From Mycobacteriales bacterium (GTDB taxonomy: Bacteria; Actinomycetota; Actinomycetes; Mycobacteriales; SCTD01): DNA of 64,000 nucleotides. Shown in pieces: positions 28,374 to 38,398 of the stretch. The position numbers and the translations under genes were made by a program. The DNA is taken from assembly GCA_030697205.1 (NCBI GenBank), contig JAUYQP010000032.1:97335-161334 (forward strand). Direction: 5' to 3'. The first letter of the stretch is position 1. Each line of letters begins with the position of its first letter. The notes beneath the pieces are model-generated. The model was not told where the DNA came from and searched no databases. It was given only the letters and a program-made list of their open reading frames with translations.

Positions 28374-29699
28374 TCAGGCGATCGCCGCCAGCACGCCGCC
28401 CAGGATCCCGGTCAGCTTGTCGATCTCCGCCTGCGAGATGATCAGCGGCGGCGACAGCGCGATGGTGTCCCCCGTGGCCCGCACCAGCAGGCCCGCCTTC
28501 AGCGCGCTCACCAGCACCTCATAGCCCCGCGCGCCGGGCGCTCCGTCGCGGGGCGACAGCTCGATGGCGCCCATCAGGCCCACATTGCGGATGTCGATGA
28601 CGTGGGGCGCGGCGCGCAGCGCGTGCAGCGCCGCCTCCCACAGCGGCGCGAGGGCCGCGACCCGGCCGAACAGCTCCTCTCGGGCATAGATCTCCAGCAC
28701 CGCCAGCCCAGCCGCGCAGGCCACGGGATGGCCGGAATAGGTGTAGCCGTGGAAGAACTCGATCGCGCCCTCCGGACCCTGCACCACCGCGTCGTGCACC
28801 GCACGGCGCACGAACACCGCCCCCATGGGAATGACCCCGTTGGTCAGGCCCTTGGCCGTGGTCATGATGTCCGGCGTCACCCCGAAGGCCTGGGACGCGA
28901 AGGCCGCGCCGACCCGCCCGAACCCGGTGATCACCTCGTCGAAGATCAGCAGGATGCCGTGCCGGTCGCAGATCTCCCTCAGGCGCGCCAGATAGCCCAC
29001 CGGCGGCGGCAGCACGCCGGCCGACCCCGCCACCGGCTCGACGATCACCGCGGCGATGGTCTCGGCCCCGTGCAGGGCGATCAGCCCCTCCAGGGCGTCG
29101 GCCTTTTCCGCCCCATGGACCGGCAGGCCGCGCGAGAAGGCGTTGCGCGCCAGGTCATAGGTCGACGGCAGGTGGTCCACCCCTGGCAGGGTGACGAAGC
29201 TGCGCCGGTTGTTCACCAGCCCACCCACCGACAGGCCACCGAAGCCCACCCCGTGATATCCCTTCTCCCGCCCGATCAGCTTGACCCGCTGCCCCTCACC
29301 GCGCGCCCGGTGATAGGCCATGGCGATCTTCAGCGCGGTGTCCACCGACTCCGAGCCAGAGTTGGTGAAGAACACCCGGTCCAGGCCGGCCGGCGCGATC
29401 TTCGTCAGGGCTTGCGCGAACTCGAACCCGATCGGATGGCCCATCTGGAACGAGGGCGCGAAATCCAGCGTCATCAGCTGGCGGGCCACCGCCTCGGCGA
29501 TCTCCGCCCGCCCGTGGCCGGCGTTGACGCACCACAGGCCCGAGGTCCCGTCCAGCACCTCCTGCCCGTCCGCGGCGCGGTAGTACATGCCGCTGGCCTC
29601 CGTCAGCAGCCGCGGATCGGCCTTGAACTGCCGGTTGGCGGTGAACGGCATCCACCACGCCGCGAAATCCGGGTGGTTGTCTCCGAAGTCGGCGCTCAT
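28374..29699 (-). CDS. class III (omega) aminotransferase, beta-alanine-pyruvate type
   Basis: PLP-dependent transaminase of 441 residues from the ATG at 29699, preceded by AAGGAG. MPFTANRQFKADPRLLTEAS, DGTSGLWCVNAGHGRAEI and FFTNSGSESVDTALKIA are typical of beta-alanine:pyruvate and related omega-transaminases. The PLP Asp lies in LLIFDEVITGFGRVG and the Schiff-base Lys in MTTAKGLTNGVIPMG. The protein probably transfers amino groups between an omega-amino acid or amine and pyruvate. First gene of a leftward series reaching down to metH. Confidence 0.93.
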   Translation of the reverse strand: MSADFGDNHPDFAAWWMPFTANRQFKADPRLLTEASGMYYRAADGQEVLDGTSGLWCVNAGHGRAEIAEAVARQLMTLDFAPSFQMGHPIGFEFAQALTKIAPAGLDRVFFTNSGSESVDTALKIAMAYHRARGEGQRVKLIGREKGYHGVGFGGLSVGGLVNNRRSFVTLPGVDHLPSTYDLARNAFSRGLPVHGAEKADALEGLIALHGAETIAAVIVEPVAGSAGVLPPPVGYLARLREICDRHGILLIFDEVITGFGRVGAAFASQAFGVTPDIMTTAKGLTNGVIPMGAVFVRRAVHDAVVQGPEGAIEFFHGYTYSGHPVACAAGLAVLEIYAREELFGRVAALAPLWEAALHALRAAPHVIDIRNVGLMGAIELSPRDGAPGARGYEVLVSALKAGLLVRATGDTIALSPPLIISQAEIDKLTGILGGVLAAIA

Positions 29700-29841
29700 G
29701 CTCGGGATCTCCTTGGCGAGCCCAGGCAATCACGTTCGGCCCGGGACCGCCAGCCGCCCGCTTGCGCGCTCCGGGACCTTGCGCCTATCTGCGCGGCATT
29801 GACGCCGGCCCAGGCCACGCTCCCATTTCAAGGACCCCTTC

Positions 29842-30858
29842 ATGCAGACCCATCGCCTCGGCAAGAGCGCCATCGTCGTCTCCAAGATCTGCATGGGGAC
29901 CATGACCTTCGGCTCCCAGGTGGATGAGGCGGAGTCCCACCGCATCCTCGACAAGTCGCTGGAGGCCGGGATCAACTTCTTCGACGCCGCCGAGAATTAT
30001 CCGGTGCCGCCCAGCGAGGAATGGGCCGGTCGCACCGAAGAAATCGTCGGCCGCTGGCTGAAAACCAAGCGCCGCGACGAGGTGATCCTCGCCACCAAGG
30101 TCTGCGGCCCCAGCCACGGCTGGATCAAGGGCGCCCAGCGGGCCGGCATGACCGCGCTCGACCGCCACAACATCACCCGCGCCGTCGAGGCCAGCCTCAA
30201 GCGCCTGGGCACCGACTATATCGACCTCTACCAGACCCACTGGCCCGACCACGGCGTCGCCTATGACGAGACGATGGAGACCCTCGACGAGCTGATCCGC
30301 GAGGGCAAGGTGCGCACCATCGGCTGCAGCAACGAGACCACCTGGGGCCTGATGAAGAGCGTGGCGACCTCCGACCGCCTCGGCGTCGCCCGCTACCAGA
30401 CCATCCAGAACAATTTCAGCCTCAACAACCGCCGCTTTGAGGACGAGCTGGCTCAGGCCTGTCGCCAGGAGGGCGTCAGCCTGATCCCCTTCTCGCCCCT
30501 GGCCGGCGGCGTGCTCTCGGGCAAGTACCAGGGCGGGGCGACCCCGGAGGGCGCGCGCTTCTCCCGCTACATCGCGCTCGGCGGCCGCCAGGCGGTGATG
30601 GCCCAGCGCTTCGTCAACGAGAAGTCCCTGGCCTCCACCGAACGCTTCGCCGCCGTCGCCGCCGAGGCCGGGATGTCGCCTGTCACCCTGGCCACCGCCT
30701 GGAGCAAGCAGCACGACTTCGTCGCCTCCACCATCGTCGGCGTCTCCAAGGAAGAGCAACTCCCCGACATCTTCGCCGCCGCCGACGTCACCTTGTCGGC
30801 CGAAGTGCTGTCGAAGATCGACGCCATCTCCAAGGAAATCCTCTACCCGATGGGCTGA
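29842..30858 (+). CDS. aldo/keto reductase (Tas/YajO-like)
   Basis: NADPH-dependent oxidoreductase of 338 residues with the AKR TIM barrel. [24 protein letters not shown] is the typical N-terminus. Catalytic residues: Asp and Tyr in [11 protein letters not shown], Lys in [10 protein letters not shown], His in DLYQTHWPD. The C-terminal cofactor site includes [12 protein letters not shown]. Substrate unknown. The last 16 bases overlap the 3' end of the convergent secernin-like gene. Confidence 0.92.
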   Translation: MQTHRLGKSAIVVSKICMGTMTFGSQVDEAESHRILDKSLEAGINFFDAAENYPVPPSEEWAGRTEEIVGRWLKTKRRDEVILATKVCGPSHGWIKGAQRAGMTALDRHNITRAVEASLKRLGTDYIDLYQTHWPDHGVAYDETMETLDELIREGKVRTIGCSNETTWGLMKSVATSDRLGVARYQTIQNNFSLNNRRFEDELAQACRQEGVSLIPFSPLAGGVLSGKYQGGATPEGARFSRYIALGGRQAVMAQRFVNEKSLASTERFAAVAAEAGMSPVTLATAWSKQHDFVASTIVGVSKEEQLPDIFAAADVTLSAEVLSKIDAISKEILYPMG

Positions 30859-32120
30859 CGCGGCAGCGCCGCCACGCGGTTCAGCCGCGCCCAGCTCCGG
30901 GCGTAGGCTGAGCCGCCCGACCGTGCAGGCTTGAGCGCCGCCGCCCAGCGGGCCTCGGCCTGGGCGGCCTCCCGCCAGCAGTGGGCGACGGCGGCGGGCA
31001 GATCATCGGCCGCGTCGATCCGCGCCCGGAACCCCGCCTCCAGCGCGTCCCGTTCGTCGGCGATCAGCGCCATGCCCGCCGCATGATCGGCCAGCAGGGC
31101 CCGGTGCAGCCGCTCATGCCGCCACCACAGGCTCTCGCCGTCATAGGTGTCGGTGGGCGCCGGCCCCACCGGCGGCGGGCCGGCTTCGAACAGCACCGGC
31201 TTGAACAGGCTGGTGCAGGGCGCCGAGGTGGCGGTCACCCAATGCACGGCGCGCTCGCTCCCGACTTCCGACACCATCGAGGCCACCGACTGGCTGCGGC
31301 GCGGCCCTTGCGCGGCGTGCATGCAGATTGTCCGCCCCACCGTATTGGCCGGGCTCCAGTCGGCCGTCTCCCCGTGGTCGCGCAGGATGGCCATCATCGC
31401 TCCGGGGGTCAGGGCCGCGCCCGCCCCGTCCAGCAGCGCCTGCCCCCGCGCGCAGCGTCCGCGGCCGAAGCTTATGGCGTCGCGCGCCGCGTCGATCAGC
31501 TGGGCCGCCACGTCGAACCGCCCGGCCCCCTGCGCCGCCAGCCCCGGACTGATCGCCGACCAGTCGGCTCCGATCGAATAGGCGTTGGACAACGACCGCC
31601 GCCCGGCGACCTTCTCCACCACCCAGTCGCGCCCCACCGTCTCCAGCACATAGGCCTCGGCGCGGTCTGCGATGATGAAGCCGTTGTGATAGTAAAACCG
31701 CCCCAGGTGGCCGCAGTCGCCGCCCTGGCCGTACCGCTCGAGCAGGCCGATGATCACCGCCAGCGCCTCACCCGCGCTCGCGCCCCGCTCCAGCCCCAGC
31801 CGCACCAGATCCATCCCCGTCAGCGCCCGTTTGCGCTGGGCCGGGACGCGGGCATGCAGCGCCTCGTTGCCGATCACCACCCCATGCTCATTGGCGCCCA
31901 TCTCCGCCCCCCACATCCAGCAGGGCCGACTGATCAACACCGCCTGGGTCTGCGCCACGTCGGGGATGGTGATGTAGGTGAGCTTCAGATCCCCGCCGCC
32001 CGTCCGCCGCGGATGCATCTCCAGCACCTGGGCCTCGTTGCGCTCCCGGTCGCTGTTCTTGGCGAACAGCAGCTTCCCGCGCGGGGTCTCGGAGGCCAGG
32101 GCTACCAGGGTGTCGCACAT
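30843..32120 (-). CDS. C69-family (secernin-like) peptidase or amidohydrolase
   Basis: N-terminal-nucleophile type hydrolase of 425 residues. It begins [10 protein letters not shown] followed by [16 protein letters not shown], the secernin/dipeptidase C69 signature, with Cys2 as the predicted nucleophile exposed after Met removal. [14 protein letters not shown] and [10 protein letters not shown] are further family segments. Substrates of bacterial secernin homologues are poorly defined. It diverges from the methyltransferase gene at 32202 and overlaps the convergent aldo/keto reductase gene by 16 bases. Confidence 0.88.
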   Translation of the reverse strand: MCDTLVALASETPRGKLLFAKNSDRERNEAQVLEMHPRRTGGGDLKLTYITIPDVAQTQAVLISRPCWMWGAEMGANEHGVVIGNEALHARVPAQRKRALTGMDLVRLGLERGASAGEALAVIIGLLERYGQGGDCGHLGRFYYHNGFIIADRAEAYVLETVGRDWVVEKVAGRRSLSNAYSIGADWSAISPGLAAQGAGRFDVAAQLIDAARDAISFGRGRCARGQALLDGAGAALTPGAMMAILRDHGETADWSPANTVGRTICMHAAQGPRRSQSVASMVSEVGSERAVHWVTATSAPCTSLFKPVLFEAGPPPVGPAPTDTYDGESLWWRHERLHRALLADHAAGMALIADERDALEAGFRARIDAADDLPAAVAHCWREAAQAEARWAAALKPARSGGSAYARSWARLNRVAALPRQPIG

Positions 32121-32201
32121 GGGGTGAGCTTATCGGGGCACAGCCCACTTGCCAGCCTCCCAACAAGCCCCAAGGTCAGATCAAAGCCAGGGGAGGCGAA
32201 C

Positions 32202-32996
32202 ATGGCCGCGACAGCAGCCCAGAACACCGGCGCCGAATTCGAGGACGAGGGCGTCGTGGCGGCCTATGTCCACCGCACGCCCTATCCGCCCGCCCTGTTC
32301 GACCGCCTGCTGGCGCTCACCCCCGGCCGCGACCGCCTGCTCGACCTCGGCTGCGGCCCCGGCAAGCTGACCCTCACCCTCGCGCCCCATTTCGCCGAGG
32401 TCCTGGCCGTCGATCCCTCGGCCGCCATGCTGCGCCTGGCCCAGACCCTGGACGCCGGCGCCAACCCGCATATCGCCTGGACGGAGGCCTTGGCTGAGGA
32501 CCTCCCCCTCCCTGCCGGCCTCGACCTGATCACCGCTGGCGCCAGCATCCACTGGATGGACGCCCCGCGGCTGTTCCCCCACCTCGCCGCCGCCATCGCC
32601 TCGGACGGCGTCATGGCCATCCTCGGCGGCGACGGGCCAGCGGACGCGCCGTGGATCAAGGCCTGGGACCAGACCATCGTCGACTGGGTCGGCAAGTTGG
32701 GCGGCCAGTGGCAGGACCCGGCGCACACCGCCCGCATCATCGGCCACCAGCCCTGGTTCGACCTGGCCGCCACCGAGGTCTTCACCGCCCCCGTCACCCA
32801 AGCCGTCGACGACCTGATCGAGGCCGAGCATTCGCGGGCCACCTGGTCCCGCGCCAAGATGGGCGCCCACGCCGAGGGCTTCGACGCCGACCTGCGCGCC
32901 GTCGTCGCCCCCTATGCCCGGGACGGCAAGGTCACCTTCGAGATCTCCTGCACCCTCTGGTGGGGGCGGCCCCGCGCCACACCTCTCGTGGCTTGA
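32202..32996 (+). CDS. class I SAM-dependent methyltransferase
   Basis: A 264-residue methyltransferase from an ATG preceded by GGGGAGGCGAAC. Motif I is RLLDLGCGPGKLTLTL, motif II EVLAVDPSAAMLRLA, and the HWMDAPRLFPHLA segment near residue 115 is typical of the group with YcgJ/trans-aconitate methyltransferase-like enzymes. No partner gives the substrate. It is followed 30 bases later by a HAD gene in the same direction. Confidence 0.86.
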   Translation: MAATAAQNTGAEFEDEGVVAAYVHRTPYPPALFDRLLALTPGRDRLLDLGCGPGKLTLTLAPHFAEVLAVDPSAAMLRLAQTLDAGANPHIAWTEALAEDLPLPAGLDLITAGASIHWMDAPRLFPHLAAAIASDGVMAILGGDGPADAPWIKAWDQTIVDWVGKLGGQWQDPAHTARIIGHQPWFDLAATEVFTAPVTQAVDDLIEAEHSRATWSRAKMGAHAEGFDADLRAVVAPYARDGKVTFEISCTLWWGRPRATPLVA

Positions 32997-33026
32997 CCGA
33001 CTCCCGCCGCGCGATCAAAAACGACC

Positions 33027-33821
33027 ATGATCCGCCTCATAGCCACCGACCTCGACGGCACCCTGCTGCGGCGGGACGGCTCGATCTCGGCGCGCACGCG
33101 GCAAGCCCTCGCCAATGCGCGCGAAGCCGGCATCGCCGTGGCCTTCGTCACCGCCCGGCCGCCGCGGGATGTCCACCACATCGCCGACGACCTGGGGATT
33201 ACCGGCATGGCGGTCTGCTCCAACGGCGCCCTGCTCTACGACCTGACCGAGGCCCGGGTGATGCGTCATGAGGCCCTGCCCACGGCGGTGGCCCTGGAGC
33301 TGATCGGCGAACTGCGCCGGTCCGACCCCGACTTCAGCTTCGCCACCGAGCACGGCCACAAGGTGGGCCGCGAGGACGCCTTCCCGCTCTCCATGTTCGA
33401 CGGCTTCGTTCACCACCACGAGCCCCGGGTGGAGCCCGTCCACAGCCTCTGCGACGAGGACCTGGTCAAGATCCTGGTCCACCATCCCGCCCACGAGATC
33501 GACGATCTGCACGCCCTGATCCGGTCCCTGGCCGGCGACCGCGTGGCCGTCACCCATTCGGGCGCCCCCTTCGTGGAGTTCGGCGCCCTTGGCGTGTCCA
33601 AGGCCAGCGGCCTGCTCCACCTGGGCGCCGATCTGGGGATCGAGGCCCACGAGATCATCGCCTTCGGGGATATGCCCAACGACATTCCCATGCTGATGGC
33701 CGCCGGCCGCGGTGTCGCCGTCGCCAACGCTCACGCCGCGGTGCTGGCCGCCGCCCGCGAGACGACCGCCGCCAACGAGGACGACGGCGTGGCCCAGGTG
33801 ATCGAAACCCTGCTGGGGTGA
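33027..33821 (+). CDS. Cof-type HAD hydrolase
   Basis: Phosphatase of HAD subclass IIB, 264 residues. Motif I LIATDLDGTLLRRDG, motif II VAFVTARPPRDV, motif III Lys in GVSKASGLLHL, motif IV AFGDMPNDIPML and the closing GVAVANAHAAV are all present. Such enzymes dephosphorylate sugar phosphates or cofactors such as PLP and FMN. It lies 30 bases after the methyltransferase gene and may share its transcript. Confidence 0.92.
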   Translation: MIRLIATDLDGTLLRRDGSISARTRQALANAREAGIAVAFVTARPPRDVHHIADDLGITGMAVCSNGALLYDLTEARVMRHEALPTAVALELIGELRRSDPDFSFATEHGHKVGREDAFPLSMFDGFVHHHEPRVEPVHSLCDEDLVKILVHHPAHEIDDLHALIRSLAGDRVAVTHSGAPFVEFGALGVSKASGLLHLGADLGIEAHEIIAFGDMPNDIPMLMAAGRGVAVANAHAAVLAAARETTAANEDDGVAQVIETLLG

Positions 33822-33856
33822 AGCGACGCCGCCCGTAGATTTCAAGCTGGGCTGTC

Positions 33857-33882
33857 GGAACGAACACCGGGTTTGAGGCGCT
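33857..33882 (+). promoter_or_regulatory. possible general-stress (EcfG-type) promoter
   Basis: GGAAC at 33857-33861, a 17-base spacer, then CGCT at 33879-33882. Alphaproteobacterial EcfG sigma factors prefer GGAAC-N16/17-CGTT, so the -10 has one mismatch. It precedes a lipoprotein and a GSP17M-type stress protein gene. Weak evidence. Confidence 0.3.
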
Positions 33883-33912
33883 GGTTGGGCCTCAATCTCC
33901 GGAGAAACGTTC

Positions 33913-34302
33913 ATGCGAAATGCAATGGGGGCCCTTGCGGGCGCCGCTCTGACCCTGGCCCTCATGGGGGCCTGTTCCAAGCCCGCGTCGGAAACCGCGA
34001 CCGACACCTCGGCCGCCGCCAGCGACGCCAGCGCCAACGCCATGGCCGCCGGGGGCGCTGTCTCGCCGCCCGCCGCCAACGACGCGGTGGACGCCGGCGC
34101 CACGGCCTCGGACGTCGCCCCCGAGGCGGCCTCCAACTCCTTCACCGAAGGCCAGGCCAAGGGCCACATCGAGAAGGCCGGCTACACCGACGTCACCGGC
34201 CTGATGAAGGGCGCCGACGGCATCTGGACCGCCAAGGCCATGAAGGACGGCAAGTCCATGGACGTGTCGCTCGACTTCAAGGGCGCCGTCACCGCCCGCT
34301 AA
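33913..34302 (+). CDS. small Ala/Ser-rich lipoprotein
   Basis: A 129-residue exported lipoprotein: signal peptide MRNAMGALAGAALTLALMGA then Cys21 in lipobox LMGAC. A disordered stretch rich in Ala, Ser, Thr and Asp spans about 25-75. The last 50 residues form a small domain (SFTEGQAKGHIEKAGYTDV, GIWTAKAMKDGKSMDVSLD) reminiscent of PepSY/YpeB-like folds. The ribosome site CCGGAG precedes the ATG. It lies 22 bases before the GSP17M-like gene, so they are probably co-transcribed, with a strong terminator after the second gene. Function unknown; an envelope stress role is possible. Confidence 0.82.
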   Translation: MRNAMGALAGAALTLALMGACSKPASETATDTSAAASDASANAMAAGGAVSPPAANDAVDAGATASDVAPEAASNSFTEGQAKGHIEKAGYTDVTGLMKGADGIWTAKAMKDGKSMDVSLDFKGAVTAR

Positions 34303-34324
34303 CCTCAAAGCTTAGGAGCTCACC

Positions 34325-35053
34325 ATGAGCCGCACTGTCTCACGTCTATTCAACAGCCACACCGAAGCCATGACCGCCGTCTCCGAACTGGAACGCGCGG
34401 GCATTTCCCACAACGATATCAGCTTGGTGGCGAGCAACGCTGACAACTGGCACGAGGGCCATCGCCACGACAAGGCCGACCTCGACGACGACAACGAGAC
34501 CGCTGAAGGCGCGGCCGAGGGCGCCACCAAGGGCGGCCTGCTCGGCGCCGGCGGCGGCCTGCTGGCCGGCCTCGGCATGCTGGCCATCCCCGGCCTCGGC
34601 CCCGTGGTCGCCGCCGGTTGGCTGGTCTCCACCGTCGTCGGCGCCGCCGCCGGCGCAGCGGCTGGCGCGGCCACCGGTGGCGTGCTCGGCGCCCTGAAGG
34701 ACGCTGGTCACTCCGACGAGGACGCCCACGTCTATGCCGAGGGGGTCCGCCGCGGCGGCACCCTGGTCAGCGTCAAGGCCAAGGACGAGGACGCCGACCG
34801 CGTCGATCAGATCCTCAACCAGCATCAGGGTGTCGACGCCCTGACGCGGGGATCGGACTACCGGGCCAGCGGCTGGAGCCGCTTCGACCACGACGCGGCC
34901 CCCTACACCGCCGATGAAGTCGTTCGCGAACGCCAGCGCTATGGTGAGAGCCGCTCCTTCATGAACCAGGACGGCCGCGACGACAGCCTCGACACCGATG
35001 GCGAGCGTCGCCCCGCCGGGATCACCGCCCCGATCCCCGGCACGAACATCTAG
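34325..35053 (+). CDS. general stress protein 17M-like glycine-zipper protein
   Basis: A 242-residue protein whose N-terminus (SRTVSRLFNSHTEAMTAVSE, LERAGISHNDISLVASN) matches the GSP17M/YflT-like domain found in stress proteins. The centre is a Gly/Ala-rich hydrophobic region (about 60-120) resembling glycine-zipper membrane segments. A repeat of the first fold follows (HSDEDAHVYAEGVRRGGTLVSVKA), then a charged C-terminal tail. The start has AGGAG at good spacing. An ideal intrinsic terminator lies 28 bases past the stop. Probably a membrane-associated stress protein; the exact role is unknown. Confidence 0.83.
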   Translation: MSRTVSRLFNSHTEAMTAVSELERAGISHNDISLVASNADNWHEGHRHDKADLDDDNETAEGAAEGATKGGLLGAGGGLLAGLGMLAIPGLGPVVAAGWLVSTVVGAAAGAAAGAATGGVLGALKDAGHSDEDAHVYAEGVRRGGTLVSVKAKDEDADRVDQILNQHQGVDALTRGSDYRASGWSRFDHDAAPYTADEVVRERQRYGESRSFMNQDGRDDSLDTDGERRPAGITAPIPGTNI

Positions 35054-35080
35054 TCAAAGGCCTCAAGGCCTCGACCTCCA

Positions 35081-35110
35081 GGCCCCCCGGCTCATGCCGG
35101 GGGGCCTTTT
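35081..35110 (+). terminator. intrinsic terminator after the stress-protein gene
   Basis: Perfect 10-bp stem GGCCCCCCGG / CCGGGGGGCC with loop CTCATG, followed by TTTT. It ends the transcript that includes 33913-35053. Confidence 0.9.
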
Positions 35111-35224
35111 GGCGTGTGCTGCAGCCGGCCCCCCCTTTGATCTGGCTCAGGGTGGGTGGACCCTGGCGGGTCTATCAAGGCCCGGAGCGACGCCGTCGCG
35201 CCGCATCCACCAAAGGACTCCGCC

Positions 35225-35650
35225 ATGCTGGAATATCGGGTCGAGGCCCGCAGGGTCGACGCCCATGGCGGCCTGGCGACGACGAAGGAGGCCCAGATCC
35301 TGCTCGACACCGACGTGAAGGGGCGGCCGGACGCCTTCAACCCGGCCGAGCTGTTCCTGGCCTCCGTCGCCGCCTGCATGATCAAGGGCGTGGAGCGGGT
35401 CACGCCCCTGCTGGCCTTCGAGCTGCGCGGCGTGGAGGTGCGCCTGCACGGCGAGCGACAGGACAGCCCGCCGAAGATGGTCTCCATCGACTATGAGCTG
35501 ATCGTCGACACCGACGAGAGCGACCATCGGTTGGACCTCCTGCACACCAATGTGCGGAAGTACGGGACCATCTCCAACACCGTCGCCGCCGCCCTCCCCC
35601 TCACCGGCAGGATCCTCCGCAAGTCCGCCGTCGGGGCGCCTGAGACCTAG
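35225..35650 (+). CDS. OsmC family protein
   Basis: A 141-residue OsmC/Ohr-superfamily protein beginning MLEYRVEARRVDAHGG. Conserved features are FNPAELFLASVAACMIKGVERV, with one redox-type Cys in the central helix, and VSIDYELIVDTDESDHRLDLLH. The second cysteine of peroxide-reducing OsmC/Ohr enzymes is not apparent, so peroxidase activity is uncertain and it may belong to the single-Cys YhfA-like branch. It is preceded by the terminator at 35081 and has its own promoter region. Confidence 0.85.
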   Translation: MLEYRVEARRVDAHGGLATTKEAQILLDTDVKGRPDAFNPAELFLASVAACMIKGVERVTPLLAFELRGVEVRLHGERQDSPPKMVSIDYELIVDTDESDHRLDLLHTNVRKYGTISNTVAAALPLTGRILRKSAVGAPET

Positions 35651-35747
35651 TCCCTCAGCGCCGATGAAGCGGCCCTCGACACGGCGCAGCGGTCTCAGCG
35701 CCTGACCAACGGCGTCGTGCGATTGATCGAGACCTACGGAGCCAACC

Positions 35748-35786
35748 TTTCCTCCCCCGTTCCGCTCCGCTTCACAGGGGAGGAAA
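35748..35786. repeat. hairpin with 10-bp perfect arms upstream of MFS gene
   Basis: TTTCCTCCCC (35748-35757) and GGGGAGGAAA (35777-35786) are exact complements around 19 bases. This is the main structure in the 289-base gap between the OsmC and MFS genes. It may be an intergenic palindromic unit; a regulatory role is not shown. Confidence 0.6.
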
Positions 35787-35939
35787 ATCCCACAAGCTTG
35801 ACCTCACGTCCCCGCCCGGCCAACCTGCCCCAAGGCAAGCGTCCGAGGCGGCTGACAAATATCGCGCTCGCCCTCAGCGCCCGCACCACGCCGCGGGTTC
35901 GCGGCCCCGCGCGGCCGAGCCACCTCGACGGACTTCCCA

Positions 35940-37187
35940 ATGCCTCCACCTGTCGCCCTGACGCGCGACCGCGATTTCATGAAGCTGTGGGCCGCCCAGG
36001 CGGTCTCCACCTTCGGCGCCCGCATCACCCGCGAGGGCCTGCCGATGACGGCGGTCCTGACCCTGGGGGCCAGCCCGGCGACGCTCGGCGTGCTGGCCGC
36101 GCTGTCCTATGGCCCGGCCCTCTTCGTGGGTCTGTTGGGCGGCGGCTTCGTGGACCGCCGCCACCGCCGCCCGGTGCTGATCGCCACCGACCTGATCCGG
36201 GCCGCCGTGCTCATCACCGTGCCTATCGCCGCCTGGATGGGCTGGCTCTCCCTGTGGCAGGTGTTGGCCGCCGCCGCCCTGGTGGGGGCCGCCAGCGTGC
36301 TCTTCGACATGGCCGATCACGCCTATCTGCCGGCCCTGATCGGAACCGAGCGGCTGGTGGACGGCAATTCCAGGCTCTCGGCCACGGAGTCGGTGGCCGA
36401 GCTGGGCGGCCCGGCCCTGGCGGGCCTGCTCTTCCAACTGCTCACCGCCCCCTTCGCGATCGCGGTCAATGCGGTGACCTATCTGGTCTCGGCCCTCTTC
36501 CTCGCCGGCATCCGGAAGGTCGAGCCCGAGCCTGCGCCCGTCGCGCCCCAGCCCTGGGTGGCCGACCTGACCCAGGGCTTCCGCGTCGCCTGGGCCGAGC
36601 CCCGCGTCCGGCCCCTGCTGGTGATGACCGCCTGCAACGGCCTGTTCGGCGGCGGCTTCGCGGCCCTCTACGTGCTGTTTGCTCTGCGCACCCTCGAGCT
36701 GACGCCCGTCATGCTGGGGATCACCGTGGCCTTTGGCGGCCTCGGCGCCCTGATCGGCGCGGGGCTGGCGGCCCCGGTGGCCAGGCGCCTGGGGGCAGGC
36801 CCCGCCATCCTGATCATGGCCCTGGCCTCCGCCGCCAGCGCCCTGCTGATCCCCCTGTCGCCCGCCGCCCCGGCGCTCGGGATGGCGATGTTGATCGTCT
36901 CCCAGCTGCTGGGAGACTCCACCTCCGTCATCCACGACGTCCTCGCGGCCTCCCTGCGCCAGACGGTCCTGCCCCAGGAAACCCTGGGCCGCGCGGCGGG
37001 CGCCTTCAAGGCCGTCGGCGGCGGGACCATGCTGGTGGGCGCCCTGGCCCTCGGCGCGCTCGGCGGCCTCATCGGCGTCCGCGAGACCCTGTTCGTCGCC
37101 GCCGCCGGCCTGGCGGTGGGACCGCTCATCGCCCTGACCTCGCCGGCCCTGCGCCGCGTCAAGGGGATCGAGCTGGACGCGGCGTGA
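35940..37187 (+). CDS. major facilitator superfamily transporter
   Basis: Proton- or solute-coupled transporter of 415 residues with twelve predicted helices. FMKLWAAQAVSTFGARITREG is typical for the first helix of the MFS_3/enterobactin-exporter-like group; FVDRRHRRPVLIATDLIRA between helices 2 and 3 is the conserved MFS loop; the segment SATESVAELGGPALAGLL lies in helix 5. A short cytosolic linker with Glu/Pro separates the halves. The substrate cannot be told from sequence; exporters of drugs or siderophores are common in this branch. Confidence 0.9.
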   Translation: MPPPVALTRDRDFMKLWAAQAVSTFGARITREGLPMTAVLTLGASPATLGVLAALSYGPALFVGLLGGGFVDRRHRRPVLIATDLIRAAVLITVPIAAWMGWLSLWQVLAAAALVGAASVLFDMADHAYLPALIGTERLVDGNSRLSATESVAELGGPALAGLLFQLLTAPFAIAVNAVTYLVSALFLAGIRKVEPEPAPVAPQPWVADLTQGFRVAWAEPRVRPLLVMTACNGLFGGGFAALYVLFALRTLELTPVMLGITVAFGGLGALIGAGLAAPVARRLGAGPAILIMALASAASALLIPLSPAAPALGMAMLIVSQLLGDSTSVIHDVLAASLRQTVLPQETLGRAAGAFKAVGGGTMLVGALALGALGGLIGVRETLFVAAAGLAVGPLIALTSPALRRVKGIELDAA

Positions 37188-37220
37188 CCGCGGCCAGCCG
37201 ACTCTGCCGCCGGCAGGCCC

Positions 37221-37499
37221 TCAGACCGGCTCCATCTCCTTGGGCGCCGTGACGCGCCGCGTCCGGGTCTGGGCCTTGGGCTTGGGCTTGGGCAGCAGGC
37301 GAAAGCGGGTCTGACACCAGGCGAAATCGACCCCGACATCCAGCAGGGCGTCGGACCGCCCGCAGGGGCAGGCGAACTCCATGACCGCGAACACCCGGTA
37401 GCTCTCCCCCGCCACCAGGGGCGTCGGCCGGCCCGTGGCGTGGTTGGGGGCGACATTGACGCAGATGACCAGGTCTCCGGGACCCACCGCCTCGCTCAT
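37221..37499 (-). CDS. small conserved protein with CxCG cluster
   Basis: A 92-residue protein from the ATG at 37499 ([20 protein letters not shown]). It has a beta-rich body ([23 protein letters not shown]) with CPCG and a further Cys in [13 protein letters not shown], so a small metal site or disulphide is possible. The C-terminus is basic and Lys/Pro-rich ([14 protein letters not shown]). It lies between the MFS gene and greA on the opposite strand to both. Similar short proteins occur in alphaproteobacteria and phages; no function is known to me. Confidence 0.7.
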   Translation of the reverse strand: MSEAVGPGDLVICVNVAPNHATGRPTPLVAGESYRVFAVMEFACPCGRSDALLDVGVDFAWCQTRFRLLPKPKPKAQTRTRRVTAPKEMEPV

Positions 37500-37749
37500 G
37501 GCCTGCCTCCTGGGTGCTGCCGGAAAGATGAGCCTCCGCCCCGCGACGGGCAAGCCCCTCCGGGCGCCGGCGGCGGACCTTGCGCGCGGAGCCGAGGTTC
37601 GGGCTGAGACATCGGCGACCGGACTTCCGGCGGTGATCGTGCTAACCGGACGCGGCCCTCGGCGATCGCTCAAGCCGCATCCCACCCCCGCCGCGGACGT
37701 CTGCGCCTGTCGTCCGGGTCCACCATTGTCCCCAGGGTCACCCACCGCC

Positions 37750-38223
37750 ATGGAAAAAGTGCCGATGACCGCTCAGGGCTACCGCGCCCTGGACGAAGAC
37801 TTGAAGCGGCTGAAGACCATCGAGCGGCCCGCCGTGACCGTGGCGATCGGCGAGGCGCGCCTGCACGGCGACCTGAAGGAGAACGCCGAGTACCATTCCG
37901 CCAAGGACCGGCAGGGGTGGATCGAAGGACAGATTGTCCAGATCGGCGACATGATCGCCCGCGCCCAGGTCATCGACGTCAGCAAGCTGTCGGGAACCCA
38001 GATCAAGTTCGGCGCCACCATCTCCGTCATCGACCAAAAGACCGAGAAGCCCGCCCGCTACCAGATCGTCGGCGAGCATGAGGCCGACGTGAAGCAGGGC
38101 CGCATCTCGATCACCTCCCCCATCGCGCGTGCGATGATCGGCAAGGAGAGCGGCGACCTCGTCGAGGTGAAAAGCCCCGGCGGCCTGACGGCCTACGAGG
38201 TCACCAAGGTCGAGTGGATCTGA
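37750..38223 (+). CDS. greA: transcription elongation factor GreA
   Basis: Transcript-cleavage factor that rescues backtracked RNA polymerase. The 157-residue product has the N-terminal coiled coil with the acidic tip [14 protein letters not shown] (Asp and Glu that position Mg2+ in the polymerase channel) and the C-terminal FKBP-like domain ([47 protein letters not shown]). The start is the ATG at 37750 ([18 protein letters not shown]). It marks the left edge of the accessory region that follows. Confidence 0.95.
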   Translation: MEKVPMTAQGYRALDEDLKRLKTIERPAVTVAIGEARLHGDLKENAEYHSAKDRQGWIEGQIVQIGDMIARAQVIDVSKLSGTQIKFGATISVIDQKTEKPARYQIVGEHEADVKQGRISITSPIARAMIGKESGDLVEVKSPGGLTAYEVTKVEWI

Positions 38224-38398
38224 TCCCCGGACCTTTCGAAAGTCGAACCGCCGAGGTCTTTGATGCGCCAACAGCGGACGTTCAGGCGCCGGCGGAAAGT
38301 GGACATTGCCGCTCCTCCACTCGAGGACTATTTTCTGGCTCCGATTGTAAGATTTCGCCCTGCCTCGCGACTACCTCACCTACAAGACGGGGGCAGAG

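Noticed and set aside
35651..35800. In-frame open stretch directly after the OsmC stop codon (SADEAALDTAQRSQRL and on)
   Set aside because: It looks slightly protein-like but has no start codon with a ribosome site before it and no homology I recognise; it ends in a palindromic hairpin. Possible remnant only.
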